A stretch of 16,733 nt of DNA from the NCBI GenBank assembly GCA_003555285.1, contig PWGH01000114.1, forward strand, positions 1 through 16,733, written 5' to 3'. The DNA comes from Thioalkalivibrio sp. GTDB taxonomy: Bacteria > Pseudomonadota > Gammaproteobacteria > Ectothiorhodospirales > Ectothiorhodospiraceae. The notes under the pieces are model-generated. The model was not told the origin of the DNA. It searched no databases and was given only the letters and a program-made list of their open reading frames with translations. The position numbers were made by a program, and so were the translations under genes. Shown here one piece after another: positions 7,223 through 14,226 of the stretch. The number at the start of each line of letters is the position of its first letter. Positions within the stretch are counted from its first letter, which is position 1.

Positions 7223-10023
7223 AGCGCGTCCTCCATGCCTTCGAGGGTCAGGCGGATTTGCACGTCCCGGTTCGTACCGGGAACCATGCGCTCCGGGTCC
7301 AGCTCCACCTGCGCCTCGATGCGCAGGTTGGGTGCGACATCGATCGCTACCGTGTGCACCGTCGCCACGGCCACCCCGGTCAGATTCGCAATCTCGAGCC
7401 GGTAGGCGCCACCGAGCACGAAGTGGTGCTGGAAGCTGCCGAGGTGCAGGGTCGGGTGCAGCGTGTCCGGGCTGAGTTCCAACGCGATCGGCGCCTGATG
7501 CAATACCGTCGCGTCCGGACCGACCACCGCAAGATCAAAGCCCAGCGCCACCGGGACATTGGAGCCGTTGTGCACCGTCCCCAGGATCTCGATCGTCCGG
7601 GATTCCCCCTGGATCAAGGCCGTCGGCTGGCCCTGCACGCGCAACCACTCGACCCCCAGTGTGGGGACGATCTCCAGGTTCACTGCCTGTTCGGACAGCA
7701 GCGCGGCGCGGTCATCGGTGGCCACCTGCACGATCACCCTGTACGCGCCGGGGGCGAGGTTGCGGGTGAACCAGGAAAAATCGGCGGCGCGGGTTTCCCC
7801 CGGATCCAGTACGAAGCCGCCGTCGCGCGCATCCCCATTCACGTTCACGACAAAGTCTTCCCGAAAGGCGTTTGCGGCCCCCAGCACCGTGGCGGTCATC
7901 ACCACACGGCGCGCCTGATCGCCGGTGTTTTCAACCTGCGCACGCAGCTGGGCATCCCGATAGGCCGGATAGGCGGTTTGGTCCAGCGTCACATCGACCA
8001 GCCGGATGCCGTCCACCGCGGTCTTCACCATCGGAATGTCCAGCTGCACCGATCCGTGCTGTTGCAACACCACCCCGGCGGTCTGGCTCCGGTAGCCGAT
8101 CGCGCTCGCCGTAACCCCGAACTCGAGCACCTCGATGCCCTCGATTTCGTAGTGACCTTGCGCGTCGGTGTGCCGCGTCTGTCCCTCGATGAAGAGTGTG
8201 GCCCCGGCCAGCGGCATTCCGGTGTCGCGATCGCTGACCACCCCCGAGACACGAGTGGTCGCTACCGCGGCAGGCAGCAGCACCACATCTCCAAGATCCA
8301 CGGACCCACCCGCTCCCGTCAGCAGCGACAGCGCGACCGACTGATAGCCGTCCTGGATAAAGTGCAGGGTCATCGAGCCGACCGGCAGATCGACCAGGGT
8401 GAAATGCCCGGTACCGTCGGTGGATACCGCAGGCACGATCGAATCCTCGGCACCGTCGGTGTACGCCTCGACCGCCACCCCCGCCAGTGCCATCTGCGTA
8501 TCGGCCGCCAGCACCCGCCCGGAAAGATTTATCACGCCATCCTCCGGCGCGGTGCCTTCGGGCTGCAATCCCGGCGAGAAGTCGCTGCGCGTACCCGCCG
8601 CCACGGTGGCCGTCAGGTTCAACGGCGAATACCCGGTGGCCGTCACGGACAGCTGTAGACCGCCCGCCAGGATCGACAGCACGTAGCGACCGTCCGGATC
8701 CGCAGTCATCTGACCCAGCAGGGCGCCCGACACGGCCTCCCGCACCGCCACTGTGGCCGTGACCGGCGCGCCGGTCAGGGCATCGGTGATCTGACCGGAA
8801 AGCAGCGCGGTATCCGCCACCATCGCAAGCTCCACCGGTCCCTGATCGAGACGCTGCCCGGCCGCCAGCTCGACCGACTGCTGCAATCCCTGGAAACCGG
8901 TACTGGCATAGCTCAACGTGTAGGCATCCGGCTCCAGATCCGCCAGACCGAAACGGCCATCCGCTCCCGACTGCGTGCTGTACAGGCGCTCTTGCGCACT
9001 CCAGGCCGAGACCTGAACCCCCGATAACGCCGCCCCGGAGGCCTGATCGATCACCTGCCCGGTGATCGATCCCGGTTCGGGGGCCGGCGGTGTCGCCACC
9101 CGATGCAGCGCCTGCAGCGCCAGGGCGGTGGCATACACACTGGCATTCCAGGAGCCGTCCGGGGCCTGTTGCGCGCGCAGCGCCGCCGCCGTTTCGGCCA
9201 GGCGGGTGCCGTCCGTGGTGACCGGCATCAACGCGAGCACGGCGTGCGCGGTCTCCCAGGGCGCGCCCCAGAGGTCATCGTGTCGGGCCGCCCACAGAAA
9301 GTCCTGGGCCCCCTGCAGGGTCGCCGAGAGGCCATGTTCGAAACGATGGCGCTCGAGTACCGCGACCGCCCGCGCGGTCAGATACACCGAGCGGGGGCTG
9401 TTGGCCGTCGGTGCAAAGCCGCCGTCGGCGTGCTGGCGCTGGCGCAGGAAGTCCAATGCCGGTCCGAGCATCGCGGCCTCCCGGATACCCGCCTGGTGCA
9501 AGACCTCCAGCGCCGCGATCGTGTCCACCACGCTGCCCTGGGTGGCAGGGCGGCTGGCAAAGCCGCCATCGCGGACCTGATAGGGCGCCAAACGCTGCGC
9601 GGGATCCGGCACCGGGACGCCTGCCAGCGCCTGTGCGATCAGGCCACGCGCCTGCCACGGCAGCTCGAGGGTGCCATTGGCCGTTCCGGAATCCAGGCCG
9701 CCCAGCCCGTCCCCCAGCCCGTTTTCCAGCCCGTTTTCCAGGCCGTTGGGCACCACAAAGCCCAGGGCTTCGGTGAAGGCCTCCGTCGATCCCAGCCCCA
9801 AAAGATGCAGGGCGAGCAGGGTCTCGTGGGTGGCGTGATGGGGATGGGTCTCATCGGCGGGTGCGCTCACCCGGCCGTCCGCCTGCTGTTGCGACAGCAG
9901 CCATGCGAGACCGGCATCGGTCGCCTGGGCCGGAACGGCCAGGAGGATCGCGATGCCAAGAAAGATTGCGGCGCCAACGCGCCCACGGTACATCCTGTAC
10001 CGATCGTACGGCTGAGCATCCAT
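7219..10023 (-). CDS. Exported alpha/alpha-toroid protein with carboxypeptidase-regulatory-like and Ig-like repeats
   Basis: The protein has 934 residues and opens the cassette. Residues 1-34 are a signal peptide (RGRVGAAIFLGIAILLAV, then AQA). Residues about 35-312 carry prenyltransferase/squalene-oxidase type repeats, recognised by recurring QQ-DG or DGGF motifs (QQQADG, RDGGFAS, HADGGFAP, QQAPDGSW) followed by a helix with A-L-H-L; this fold is an alpha/alpha toroid. No DxDD cyclase motif and no CGEQ thioester motif is visible, so enzyme activity is not indicated. Four carboxypeptidase-regulatory-like (CnaB-type) beta domains follow at about 320-400, 405-480, 497-585 and 590-667. Two CARDB/Ig-like domains end the protein. 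The ATG at 10023 has AAGGGA seven bases upstream. The stop overlaps the next start as GTGA. The likely location is periplasm or cell surface. The role is unknown; it may be a scaffold or binding protein. Confidence 0.8.
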   Translation of the reverse strand: MDAQPYDRYRMYRGRVGAAIFLGIAILLAVPAQATDAGLAWLLSQQQADGRVSAPADETHPHHATHETLLALHLLGLGSTEAFTEALGFVVPNGLENGLENGLGDGLGGLDSGTANGTLELPWQARGLIAQALAGVPVPDPAQRLAPYQVRDGGFASRPATQGSVVDTIAALEVLHQAGIREAAMLGPALDFLRQRQHADGGFAPTANSPRSVYLTARAVAVLERHRFEHGLSATLQGAQDFLWAARHDDLWGAPWETAHAVLALMPVTTDGTRLAETAAALRAQQAPDGSWNASVYATALALQALHRVATPPAPEPGSITGQVIDQASGAALSGVQVSAWSAQERLYSTQSGADGRFGLADLEPDAYTLSYASTGFQGLQQSVELAAGQRLDQGPVELAMVADTALLSGQITDALTGAPVTATVAVREAVSGALLGQMTADPDGRYVLSILAGGLQLSVTATGYSPLNLTATVAAGTRSDFSPGLQPEGTAPEDGVINLSGRVLAADTQMALAGVAVEAYTDGAEDSIVPAVSTDGTGHFTLVDLPVGSMTLHFIQDGYQSVALSLLTGAGGSVDLGDVVLLPAAVATTRVSGVVSDRDTGMPLAGATLFIEGQTRHTDAQGHYEIEGIEVLEFGVTASAIGYRSQTAGVVLQQHGSVQLDIPMVKTAVDGIRLVDVTLDQTAYPAYRDAQLRAQVENTGDQARRVVMTATVLGAANAFREDFVVNVNGDARDGGFVLDPGETRAADFSWFTRNLAPGAYRVIVQVATDDRAALLSEQAVNLEIVPTLGVEWLRVQGQPTALIQGESRTIEILGTVHNGSNVPVALGFDLAVVGPDATVLHQAPIALELSPDTLHPTLHLGSFQHHFVLGGAYRLEIANLTGVAVATVHTVAIDVAPNLRIEAQVELDPERMVPGTNRDVQIRLTLEGMEDAL
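9701..9748 (-). repeat. 12-bp tandem repeat encoding NGLE/DGLG units
   Basis: About four copies of a 12-base unit (CCCAGCCCGTTT and variants on the plus strand) lie in frame within the toroid gene. They encode a run of NGLE, NGLE, NGLG, DGLG near residues 93-108, between two toroid repeats. Unit length is a multiple of three, so copy-number change would lengthen a loop without breaking the frame. Confidence 0.7.
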
Positions 10024-10056
10024 GCTCGTATCCCTTGTTGATCTCCGTGCCCCAAG

Positions 10057-10084
10057 AAATAGCACAGCCCGGAAAGCGCCACAA
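10057..10084 (-). promoter_or_regulatory. Possible sigma-70-like promoter of the exported-protein cassette
   Basis: On the minus strand TTGTGG (10084-10079) and CTATTT (10062-10057) are separated by 16 bases and stand about 34 bases before the ATG of the toroid gene. The match to consensus is only fair. It is the only gap in front of the cassette long enough to hold its promoter. Confidence 0.3.
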
Positions 10085-10104
10085 GACCCCACGGCCCCTT
10101 TCGT

Positions 10105-10182
10105 TCACGCCTGGAACCTATTCAACCCGTCGCCGGGCCCGAGCCGTGTGGGGTACGCCCGGTCCGGGTCGTAGATGGCCAT
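10105..10182 (-). CDS. Possible 25-residue leader peptide
   Basis: In the gap between the MFS transporter and the toroid gene, ATG 10182 is preceded by GAGG at seven bases and opens a 25-codon frame ending in TGA at 10105. The peptide starts MAIYDPDRAYPTR and has no hydrophobic segment. Nothing else supports it as a gene. It also lies between the arms of a 10-base inverted repeat. Confidence 0.2.
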   Translation of the reverse strand: MAIYDPDRAYPTRLGPGDGLNRFQA

Positions 10183-10245
10183 GGATGGCCCTCTTCGAGC
10201 GCTCAGGGATGACTTGGGCGTGTACGGGCCGGGGTCCACACGGCT
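10142..10245. repeat. Perfect 10-bp inverted repeat, arms 84 bp apart
   Basis: AGCCGTGTGG at 10142-10151 is the exact reverse complement of CCACACGGCT at 10236-10245. The right arm lies within a few bases of the MFS transporter stop codon. It could fold as the base of a long structured 3-prime region of that transcript, but there is no U-tract, so an intrinsic terminator is not supported. Confidence 0.5.
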
Positions 10246-10247
10246 TC

Positions 10248-11567
10248 TTACGGAGCGGAGGACGCCTCGCGCTGCGGCAGGCGCACCCGCAGGGTGGCGA
10301 CGAAGGCGGCCATGAACAACAGCAGGCAGAACAGGATGGCGGTTTCCAGGCCCAGCCACATCTGCAGCAGGCCGATCCCGACCAGCCCGAAGATCGCCGC
10401 GGCACGCGCCGACAACCCCCAGAAACCGAACCAGCGTCCGGATTCGGCCACCGGCACCATCATGCCCACCAGCGCGCGCCCCGCCGACTGCGCGGCCCCC
10501 AGCGACAGACCCGCCAGCGCCCCGACGAACAGGAACACGTACTCGGGTGCGACCGGCCGCTCCAGCAGCACGCTCATCTGCGCAGCCAACGTTGGCGTCA
10601 GGTAGATCGCCAGCACCGCCACCGACCACAGCACCAGCGTGACCCGGTAGATGAAAACCGCGCCGATTCGGTCCTGCAGGTAGCCGAAGCCCAGCGCTCC
10701 CATCGCCGCGGTGATCTGGGTGATCACGAACATGTACACCCGCGTCTGTTCCTCCCATTGAATGATTTGGGAGCCATAGATGAACGTAAACGAGATGATG
10801 ATGTAGATCCCGGCCATCACGAAGAAGATCGAGATGAACAGATCCCGCAGCTCCGGGCGTGCGCGCAGGGTCACCAGGGCACGGCCCACCCGGCGAAAGC
10901 CCATGCTCAGCTGCAACCGGCCGAGCACCTTGCGCCGCGGGCCCCGCTCGCGCAGGAACACGAAGGTCGGCAGCGCCGCGACCAGGAAGAACACCGCCGC
11001 AAACGGCCCCACCCAGCGAATGCGCTCGAAGTTGTCCTCGGAGACCTCGCCCAGCAGCCCCAGGGCAAAGGCCGTCGCCACCAGACCGCCGACATAACCG
11101 AGCGCCCAACCGAGCCCGGAGATCCACCCCAGGCGCTCCGGGGGTCCCAGATCCGGCAGGAAACTGGCGATGAAGGACTCGCCGACCGCATAGCCGAAAT
11201 TCGAGATCACGATCAGCACCATGCCGAGCACGATCATGCTGGGTGACACGAAATACAAAGCCGCCGTGCTGACGATGGTGAGGATCCAGGACATCATCAA
11301 AAAGCGCTTGCGCGATCGGGTCGCGTCCATGATCGACCCGGCGATCGGTGCAACCACCAGCACCATCAGGTAACTGGTCGCGAGCGCCACGCTCCAGAGC
11401 AGATTGCCCAGGCGGTAATCCGGCGCATCGCCGACGATCACCCGCGTGAACAGATCCCCGTAGATCACGGTGATGATCAACAGCGTGTAGGCCTGATTGG
11501 CGAAGTCGAACATCGCCCAGCCAAAGATCTCGCGCCGTTTCACCTTGCGGGCGGTAGCGATGGTCAC
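10248..11567 (-). CDS. UMF1/Atg22-like MFS transporter
   Basis: This 439-residue polytopic membrane protein belongs to the major facilitator superfamily, with about 12 hydrophobic segments by inspection. The signature GWAMFDFANQAYT at residues 16-28 and the first-loop motif PIAGSIMDATRSRKR at 74-88 are typical of the UMF1 (Atg22-like) group, whose bacterial substrates are mostly unknown. I start it at GTG 11567, which overlaps the stop of the preceding 35-codon ORF as GTGA and gives the short N-terminal tail usual in the family. The frame is open further upstream to 11804, but that part lies inside recJ and reads like a shadow. The recJ, small ORF and transporter genes appear co-transcribed. 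There is no clear independent ribosome site for the GTG, so translation probably depends on coupling. Confidence 0.82.
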   Translation of the reverse strand: MTIATARKVKRREIFGWAMFDFANQAYTLLIITVIYGDLFTRVIVGDAPDYRLGNLLWSVALATSYLMVLVVAPIAGSIMDATRSRKRFLMMSWILTIVSTAALYFVSPSMIVLGMVLIVISNFGYAVGESFIASFLPDLGPPERLGWISGLGWALGYVGGLVATAFALGLLGEVSEDNFERIRWVGPFAAVFFLVAALPTFVFLRERGPRRKVLGRLQLSMGFRRVGRALVTLRARPELRDLFISIFFVMAGIYIIISFTFIYGSQIIQWEEQTRVYMFVITQITAAMGALGFGYLQDRIGAVFIYRVTLVLWSVAVLAIYLTPTLAAQMSVLLERPVAPEYVFLFVGALAGLSLGAAQSAGRALVGMMVPVAESGRWFGFWGLSARAAAIFGLVGIGLLQMWLGLETAILFCLLLFMAAFVATLRVRLPQREASSAP

Positions 11568-11671
11568 TCTCCGATTCGGGGTGGCCGCGCCGTCCCCAGC
11601 TTCGGGGAGCGGTTCGGCGACCGCTTCGGGGACGACTTCGAGTTCGGGAACGAATCGGGCTTCGAATTCAT
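11564..11671 (-). CDS. 35-residue Ser/Pro/Lys/Arg-rich ORF bridging recJ and the transporter
   Basis: ATG 11671 overlaps the recJ stop as ATGA, and the TGA at 11564-11566 overlaps the GTG start of the MFS transporter as GTGA. The peptide is basic and low in complexity, with SP-x-x units (SSPKRSPNRSPK). Its DNA is a degenerate 12-base repeat (CCGAAGCGGTCG, CCGAACCGCTCC, CCGAAGCTGGGG). No Shine-Dalgarno sequence is evident. Its plausible job is to carry ribosomes from recJ to the transporter by termination-reinitiation; the peptide itself may have no function. Confidence 0.4.
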   Translation of the reverse strand: MNSKPDSFPNSKSSPKRSPNRSPKLGTARPPRIGE

Positions 11672-13422
11672 CGCATCGCGGCCAGGATCCGGATCTGCAA
11701 ACGCCGTTGCCCCTGCCACCAGTTGGCCTCGGGCGTGAACACCAGGCGCACCGACTCGCCGATTGCCACCGGGCAACGCCGACCGGCATTGAACCAGATC
11801 CCATCGACCGGGCGACCGCCGTCGGTCAGGCTCACCTTCCAGTGATCACCGTCGGCCCCAACCGCCCGGGCCGCACGCACGGTGAACCAGGCCCGCAACA
11901 CCGGCTCGGCGAATTCCCGGCCATAGGGGCCAATCGCGGCCAGGCCATCGATCAGCGCCCAGTCGAGCGCCTGGGCCGGCAGATCGGCATCGACCTGAAT
12001 CCGTGGGTGCAGCACCACGCCTTCCAAGCGCGCCGCCACTTCGCGTTCGAACGCGATCTCGAAGCCCGCGAGGCGGTCCTGGTAGAGCGTCAGCCCGCCG
12101 GCACCCGCGTGACCGCCGTACCGCAGGAAGAAGCCGGCGTCCTGCTGCGCCAGGCTCTGCAGCACCTCCACGATCGACACGCCATCGATGCCACGGCAGG
12201 AACCGGTGAGGACATCCGTCAACCCCACCTGCTCGGAGAAGCACACCGCCGGGCGCCCAAAGGCCTGCATCAGCCGCGACGCCACGATGCCGTGCACACC
12301 GGCGTGGCCCTCGGCCAGAAAAACCACCAGCGCTCGGCGTCCCGCTTCCACCTGCAGCTGTGCCGCCTGCAGCGCCTCGGCGGTCAGCCGCTTTTCGATC
12401 ACTCGGCGCTGGATATTGGTCTCGTTCAGCCACTGCACGCCGCGTTCGGCGCTGGCATCGTCCGGCGCCAGCAGGAAGCGCACCCCGGTCATCGCATCGT
12501 GCAGGCGCCCGGCCGCGTTCAGCCGCGGGCCGATCCCGAAGGCCAGATCGGCGGCGGACACCGGCTTGGCCGCATCGCCCAGATGCGGACGCAGCGCGCG
12601 CCAGCAGGGGTAAGTCCCGGCCTCGATCTGGCGAATACCCGCGCGCACCACAATCCGGTTGTTGCGGCTGCGCGCCAGCGACACCACATCCGCAACCGTG
12701 CCGGTCGCCACCCAACCGAGCAGCGGCGCCAGACTGCCGGAATCCGCCGCCAGATGGCCCTGGCGCAGCAGATCCTGACGCCCCGCGCACATCACCAGCC
12801 AGGCCACCATCACCCCCGCGATCAGCGCATCGGGATAGACCGAGCCGGGCCGCAACGGACTGACGAAGGCCAGCGCCGCATCGGGTCCGCCGCTGGCCGG
12901 GATGGCGTGATGATCGGTGACCACCACATCGACGCCCGCGGCCGCGAGCCGGGCGATACGCGGTGCATCGGAGGATCCGATGTCGGCGGTGATCACCAGG
13001 CTCGGGCGCGGCTGTGCCGCCAGGATCCGCTCGCAAACCGCATCCGACAGCCCGTAGCCCTCGGTCAGCTTCAGGCCGATGTAGTGCTGAATGCGAGTTG
13101 CGGGATGGCGAAAGTGCTCCTGCAGCGCCCGAGTCAGCACGGTGCTGGCATTGACCCCATCGGAATCCGCGTCGGTGACCAGGGCGATCACCTCCGCCTC
13201 CAGTACCGCCCGTGCGATCCGCTGCGCCGCCACCGCGATATCCGGCAGGCCGTCGGGGTGATCCAGAGATCCCAGCGCGAAGTCCAGCAGCCAGTCCGGC
13301 GCCACCCCCGCATGGCTTGCACGATGGGCGAGCACTTGCGTGACCACCGGATGCAGCCCCAGCCGCTCGGTTTCGCGCAGGATCTCCGGCGCAGGGGCAC
13401 GGTCCACGATCATCGGTTCCAT
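11668..13422 (-). CDS. Single-stranded-DNA exonuclease RecJ (DHH/DHHA1 family)
   Basis: This 584-residue protein is close to the 577 residues of E. coli RecJ. RecJ degrades single-stranded DNA 5-prime to 3-prime in recombinational and mismatch repair, using metal ions bound by DHH-domain aspartates. Motif I is DADSDGVNAS (Asp84, 86, 88), motif II has Asp147 in TADIGSSD, motif III is TDHH at 169-172, and motif IV is GTVADVV with Asp245. GPRLNAAGR at 299-306 and GGHAGAGG at 436-443 mark the linker and the DHHA1 domain. Residues about 470-584 fit the C-terminal OB-fold region. Motifs I and II are wordier variants of the usual DYDADG and VDNG, so this may be a divergent RecJ or a second paralogue. 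ATG 13422 has AGGA seven bases upstream. The gene's stop overlaps the next start as ATGA. Confidence 0.85.
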   Translation of the reverse strand: MEPMIVDRAPAPEILRETERLGLHPVVTQVLAHRASHAGVAPDWLLDFALGSLDHPDGLPDIAVAAQRIARAVLEAEVIALVTDADSDGVNASTVLTRALQEHFRHPATRIQHYIGLKLTEGYGLSDAVCERILAAQPRPSLVITADIGSSDAPRIARLAAAGVDVVVTDHHAIPASGGPDAALAFVSPLRPGSVYPDALIAGVMVAWLVMCAGRQDLLRQGHLAADSGSLAPLLGWVATGTVADVVSLARSRNNRIVVRAGIRQIEAGTYPCWRALRPHLGDAAKPVSAADLAFGIGPRLNAAGRLHDAMTGVRFLLAPDDASAERGVQWLNETNIQRRVIEKRLTAEALQAAQLQVEAGRRALVVFLAEGHAGVHGIVASRLMQAFGRPAVCFSEQVGLTDVLTGSCRGIDGVSIVEVLQSLAQQDAGFFLRYGGHAGAGGLTLYQDRLAGFEIAFEREVAARLEGVVLHPRIQVDADLPAQALDWALIDGLAAIGPYGREFAEPVLRAWFTVRAARAVGADGDHWKVSLTDGGRPVDGIWFNAGRRCPVAIGESVRLVFTPEANWWQGQRRLQIRILAAMR

Positions 13423-13477
13423 CGGCTGATCCTACCCGAGTGGGTCCGGCATAGCTGCCCGACCCGATCCCCCAACG

Positions 13478-13510
13478 AAAAACGGCAACCCGAAATGCCG
13501 TGGGTTGCCG
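13478..13510 (-). terminator. Intrinsic terminator of the tRNA-Val gene
   Basis: The arms at 13483-13491 and 13502-13510 (CGGCAACCC with GGGTTGCCG) form a perfect 9-bp stem with a 10-base loop. On the minus strand the stem is followed directly by TTTTT (13482-13478). It lies 18 bases past the tRNA 3-prime end and separates it from recJ. Confidence 0.85.
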
Positions 13511-13528
13511 TGATCGACTGCTATTCAG

Positions 13529-13605
13529 TGGTAGGCGCGATTGGACTCGAACCAACGACCCCCACCATGTCAAGGTGGTGCTCTAACCAGCTGAGCTACG
13601 CGCCT
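13529..13605 (-). tRNA. tRNA-Val (anticodon GAC)
   Basis: The 77-base gene includes an encoded CCA. The acceptor stem AGGCGCG pairs perfectly with CGCGCCT, with A as discriminator base. The D stem is GCTC/GAGC, the anticodon stem CCACC/GGTGG with loop TTGACAT (anticodon at 13571-13569), the variable loop GGGTC, and the T arm carries TTCGAGT. The internal sequence closely matches the E. coli valine GAC tRNA as I recall it. It reads GUC and GUU codons. Confidence 0.97.
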
Positions 13606-13622
13606 ACTGCGTTCGAGCGCGT

Positions 13623-13650
13623 ATTGTACAGGCTTCTTCACGCCTGTCAA
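13623..13650 (-). promoter_or_regulatory. Strong sigma-70 promoter of tRNA-Val
   Basis: TTGACA (13650-13645) and TACAAT (13628-13623) are 16 bases apart and end 17 bases before the tRNA. The stretch just after the -10 is GC-rich (ACGCGC), like discriminators of stringently controlled stable-RNA promoters. A perfect inverted repeat, ACAGGC and GCCTGT, flanks eight bases within this promoter and overlaps both boxes. Confidence 0.8.
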
Positions 13651-13794
13651 AACCGTTGTAGGTGATTGATTTAGCGCATTTCGTTCGATTCAAAACCCGG
13701 GGTTGGCCGAAAGGACCCTCACGAGAAGCCGGATAAGTGCTTGAAAGCGACTATCGGGGCCAACGGGAACGTGGCGGCTTCAGGCCCCATGACC

Positions 13795-13818
13795 TATAAT
13801 CCATTACTATTTGGAATA
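13795..13818 (+). promoter_or_regulatory. Promoter -10 box and candidate operator of the metal-sensor operon
   Basis: TATAAT at 13795-13800 is a perfect -10 box; the -35 region is weak. The imperfect inverted repeat TAATCCA-N8-TGGAATA (13797-13803 and 13812-13818, six of seven positions paired) overlaps the -10 box and the expected start of transcription. That is where an ArsR/SmtB repressor would block its own promoter. The predicted leader to GTG 13831 is about 24 bases. Confidence 0.5.
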
Positions 13819-13830
13819 CCGGAGTACGCC

Positions 13831-14226
13831 GTGGCGCGCTGTGACCACCCCTCAGCCCCTTTCCCTGACATTCCGACGGACGCGGTGTTGGGCTATGCGG
13901 CCGCGTTGCTCCGGGCGATGGGGGATCCAGAGCGCCTGCGCCTGCTCACAATGCTTCAGGACGGCGAACGCTGCGTCACTGAACTGGTGGGCGAAGGGGA
14001 TAAACTCAGCACCGTATCGGCTCGGCTGCAGGCCCTGCACCGCGCCCACCTGCTGCATCGGCGCCGCCAGGTCCGACATATCTACTACCGCCTCGCCGAT
14101 GGCCACGTGGCCGGACTGCTGAACAATGCGTTGGAACACGCGGCGGAGCGCCTTGCGCCGCCGCTGCAATCCTTTCAGGAGGATCACTACGATGAGCTGC
14201 CAGAAACATCCGGATCACGATCATGA
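13831..14226 (+). CDS. ArsR/SmtB-family metal-sensing repressor, zinc-type
   Basis: The 131-residue protein has a winged helix-turn-helix fold. Members release operator DNA when they bind metal. The recognition helix region is LSTVSARLQALHRAHLL at 59-75. The C-terminal helix has Asp90-x-His92, ten residues, His103, two residues, Glu106, which is exactly the SmtB alpha-5 zinc-site spacing. An alpha-3 type site may also exist, with Cys48 in ERCVTEL and Cys4/His6 near the N-terminus; SmtB has CVxDL where this has CVTEL. I chose GTG 13831 because GGAG stands six bases upstream and it follows the TATAAT by a short leader. ATG 13789 and TTG 13741 are in frame, but both lie upstream of the -10 box or overlap the promoter. 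The gene overlaps the His-rich gene downstream by 35 bases. Zinc is the likeliest signal; cobalt or nickel is possible. Confidence 0.85.
   Translation: MARCDHPSAPFPDIPTDAVLGYAAALLRAMGDPERLRLLTMLQDGERCVTELVGEGDKLSTVSARLQALHRAHLLHRRRQVRHIYYRLADGHVAGLLNNALEHAAERLAPPLQSFQEDHYDELPETSGSRS

Noticed and set aside
6946..8658. Plus-strand ORF of 570 codons
   Set aside because: It lies opposite the Ig-repeat and toroid genes, whose domain repeats are clear. Its translation is rich in Arg, His and Gln with no domain pattern.
7219..10023. Squalene/hopene cyclase or alpha-2-macroglobulin thioester protein
   Set aside because: The toroid repeats are present, but neither a DxDD cyclase motif nor a CGEQ thioester motif is visible, and the protein is exported with CnaB and Ig domains.
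11568..11804. N-terminal extension of the MFS transporter into recJ
   Set aside because: The added residues are a shifted reading of recJ and the repeat ORF, while UMF1-type transporters begin about ten to twenty residues before the GWAMFDFAN motif.
11497..13665. Plus-strand ORF of 722 codons
   Set aside because: It is antisense to recJ, whose catalytic motifs are intact, and it also runs through the tRNA-Val gene.
13741..13830. Earlier starts (TTG 13741, ATG 13789) for the SmtB-type repressor
   Set aside because: Both lie upstream of or over the TATAAT promoter box and lack a good ribosome site, whereas GTG 13831 has GGAG at six bases.
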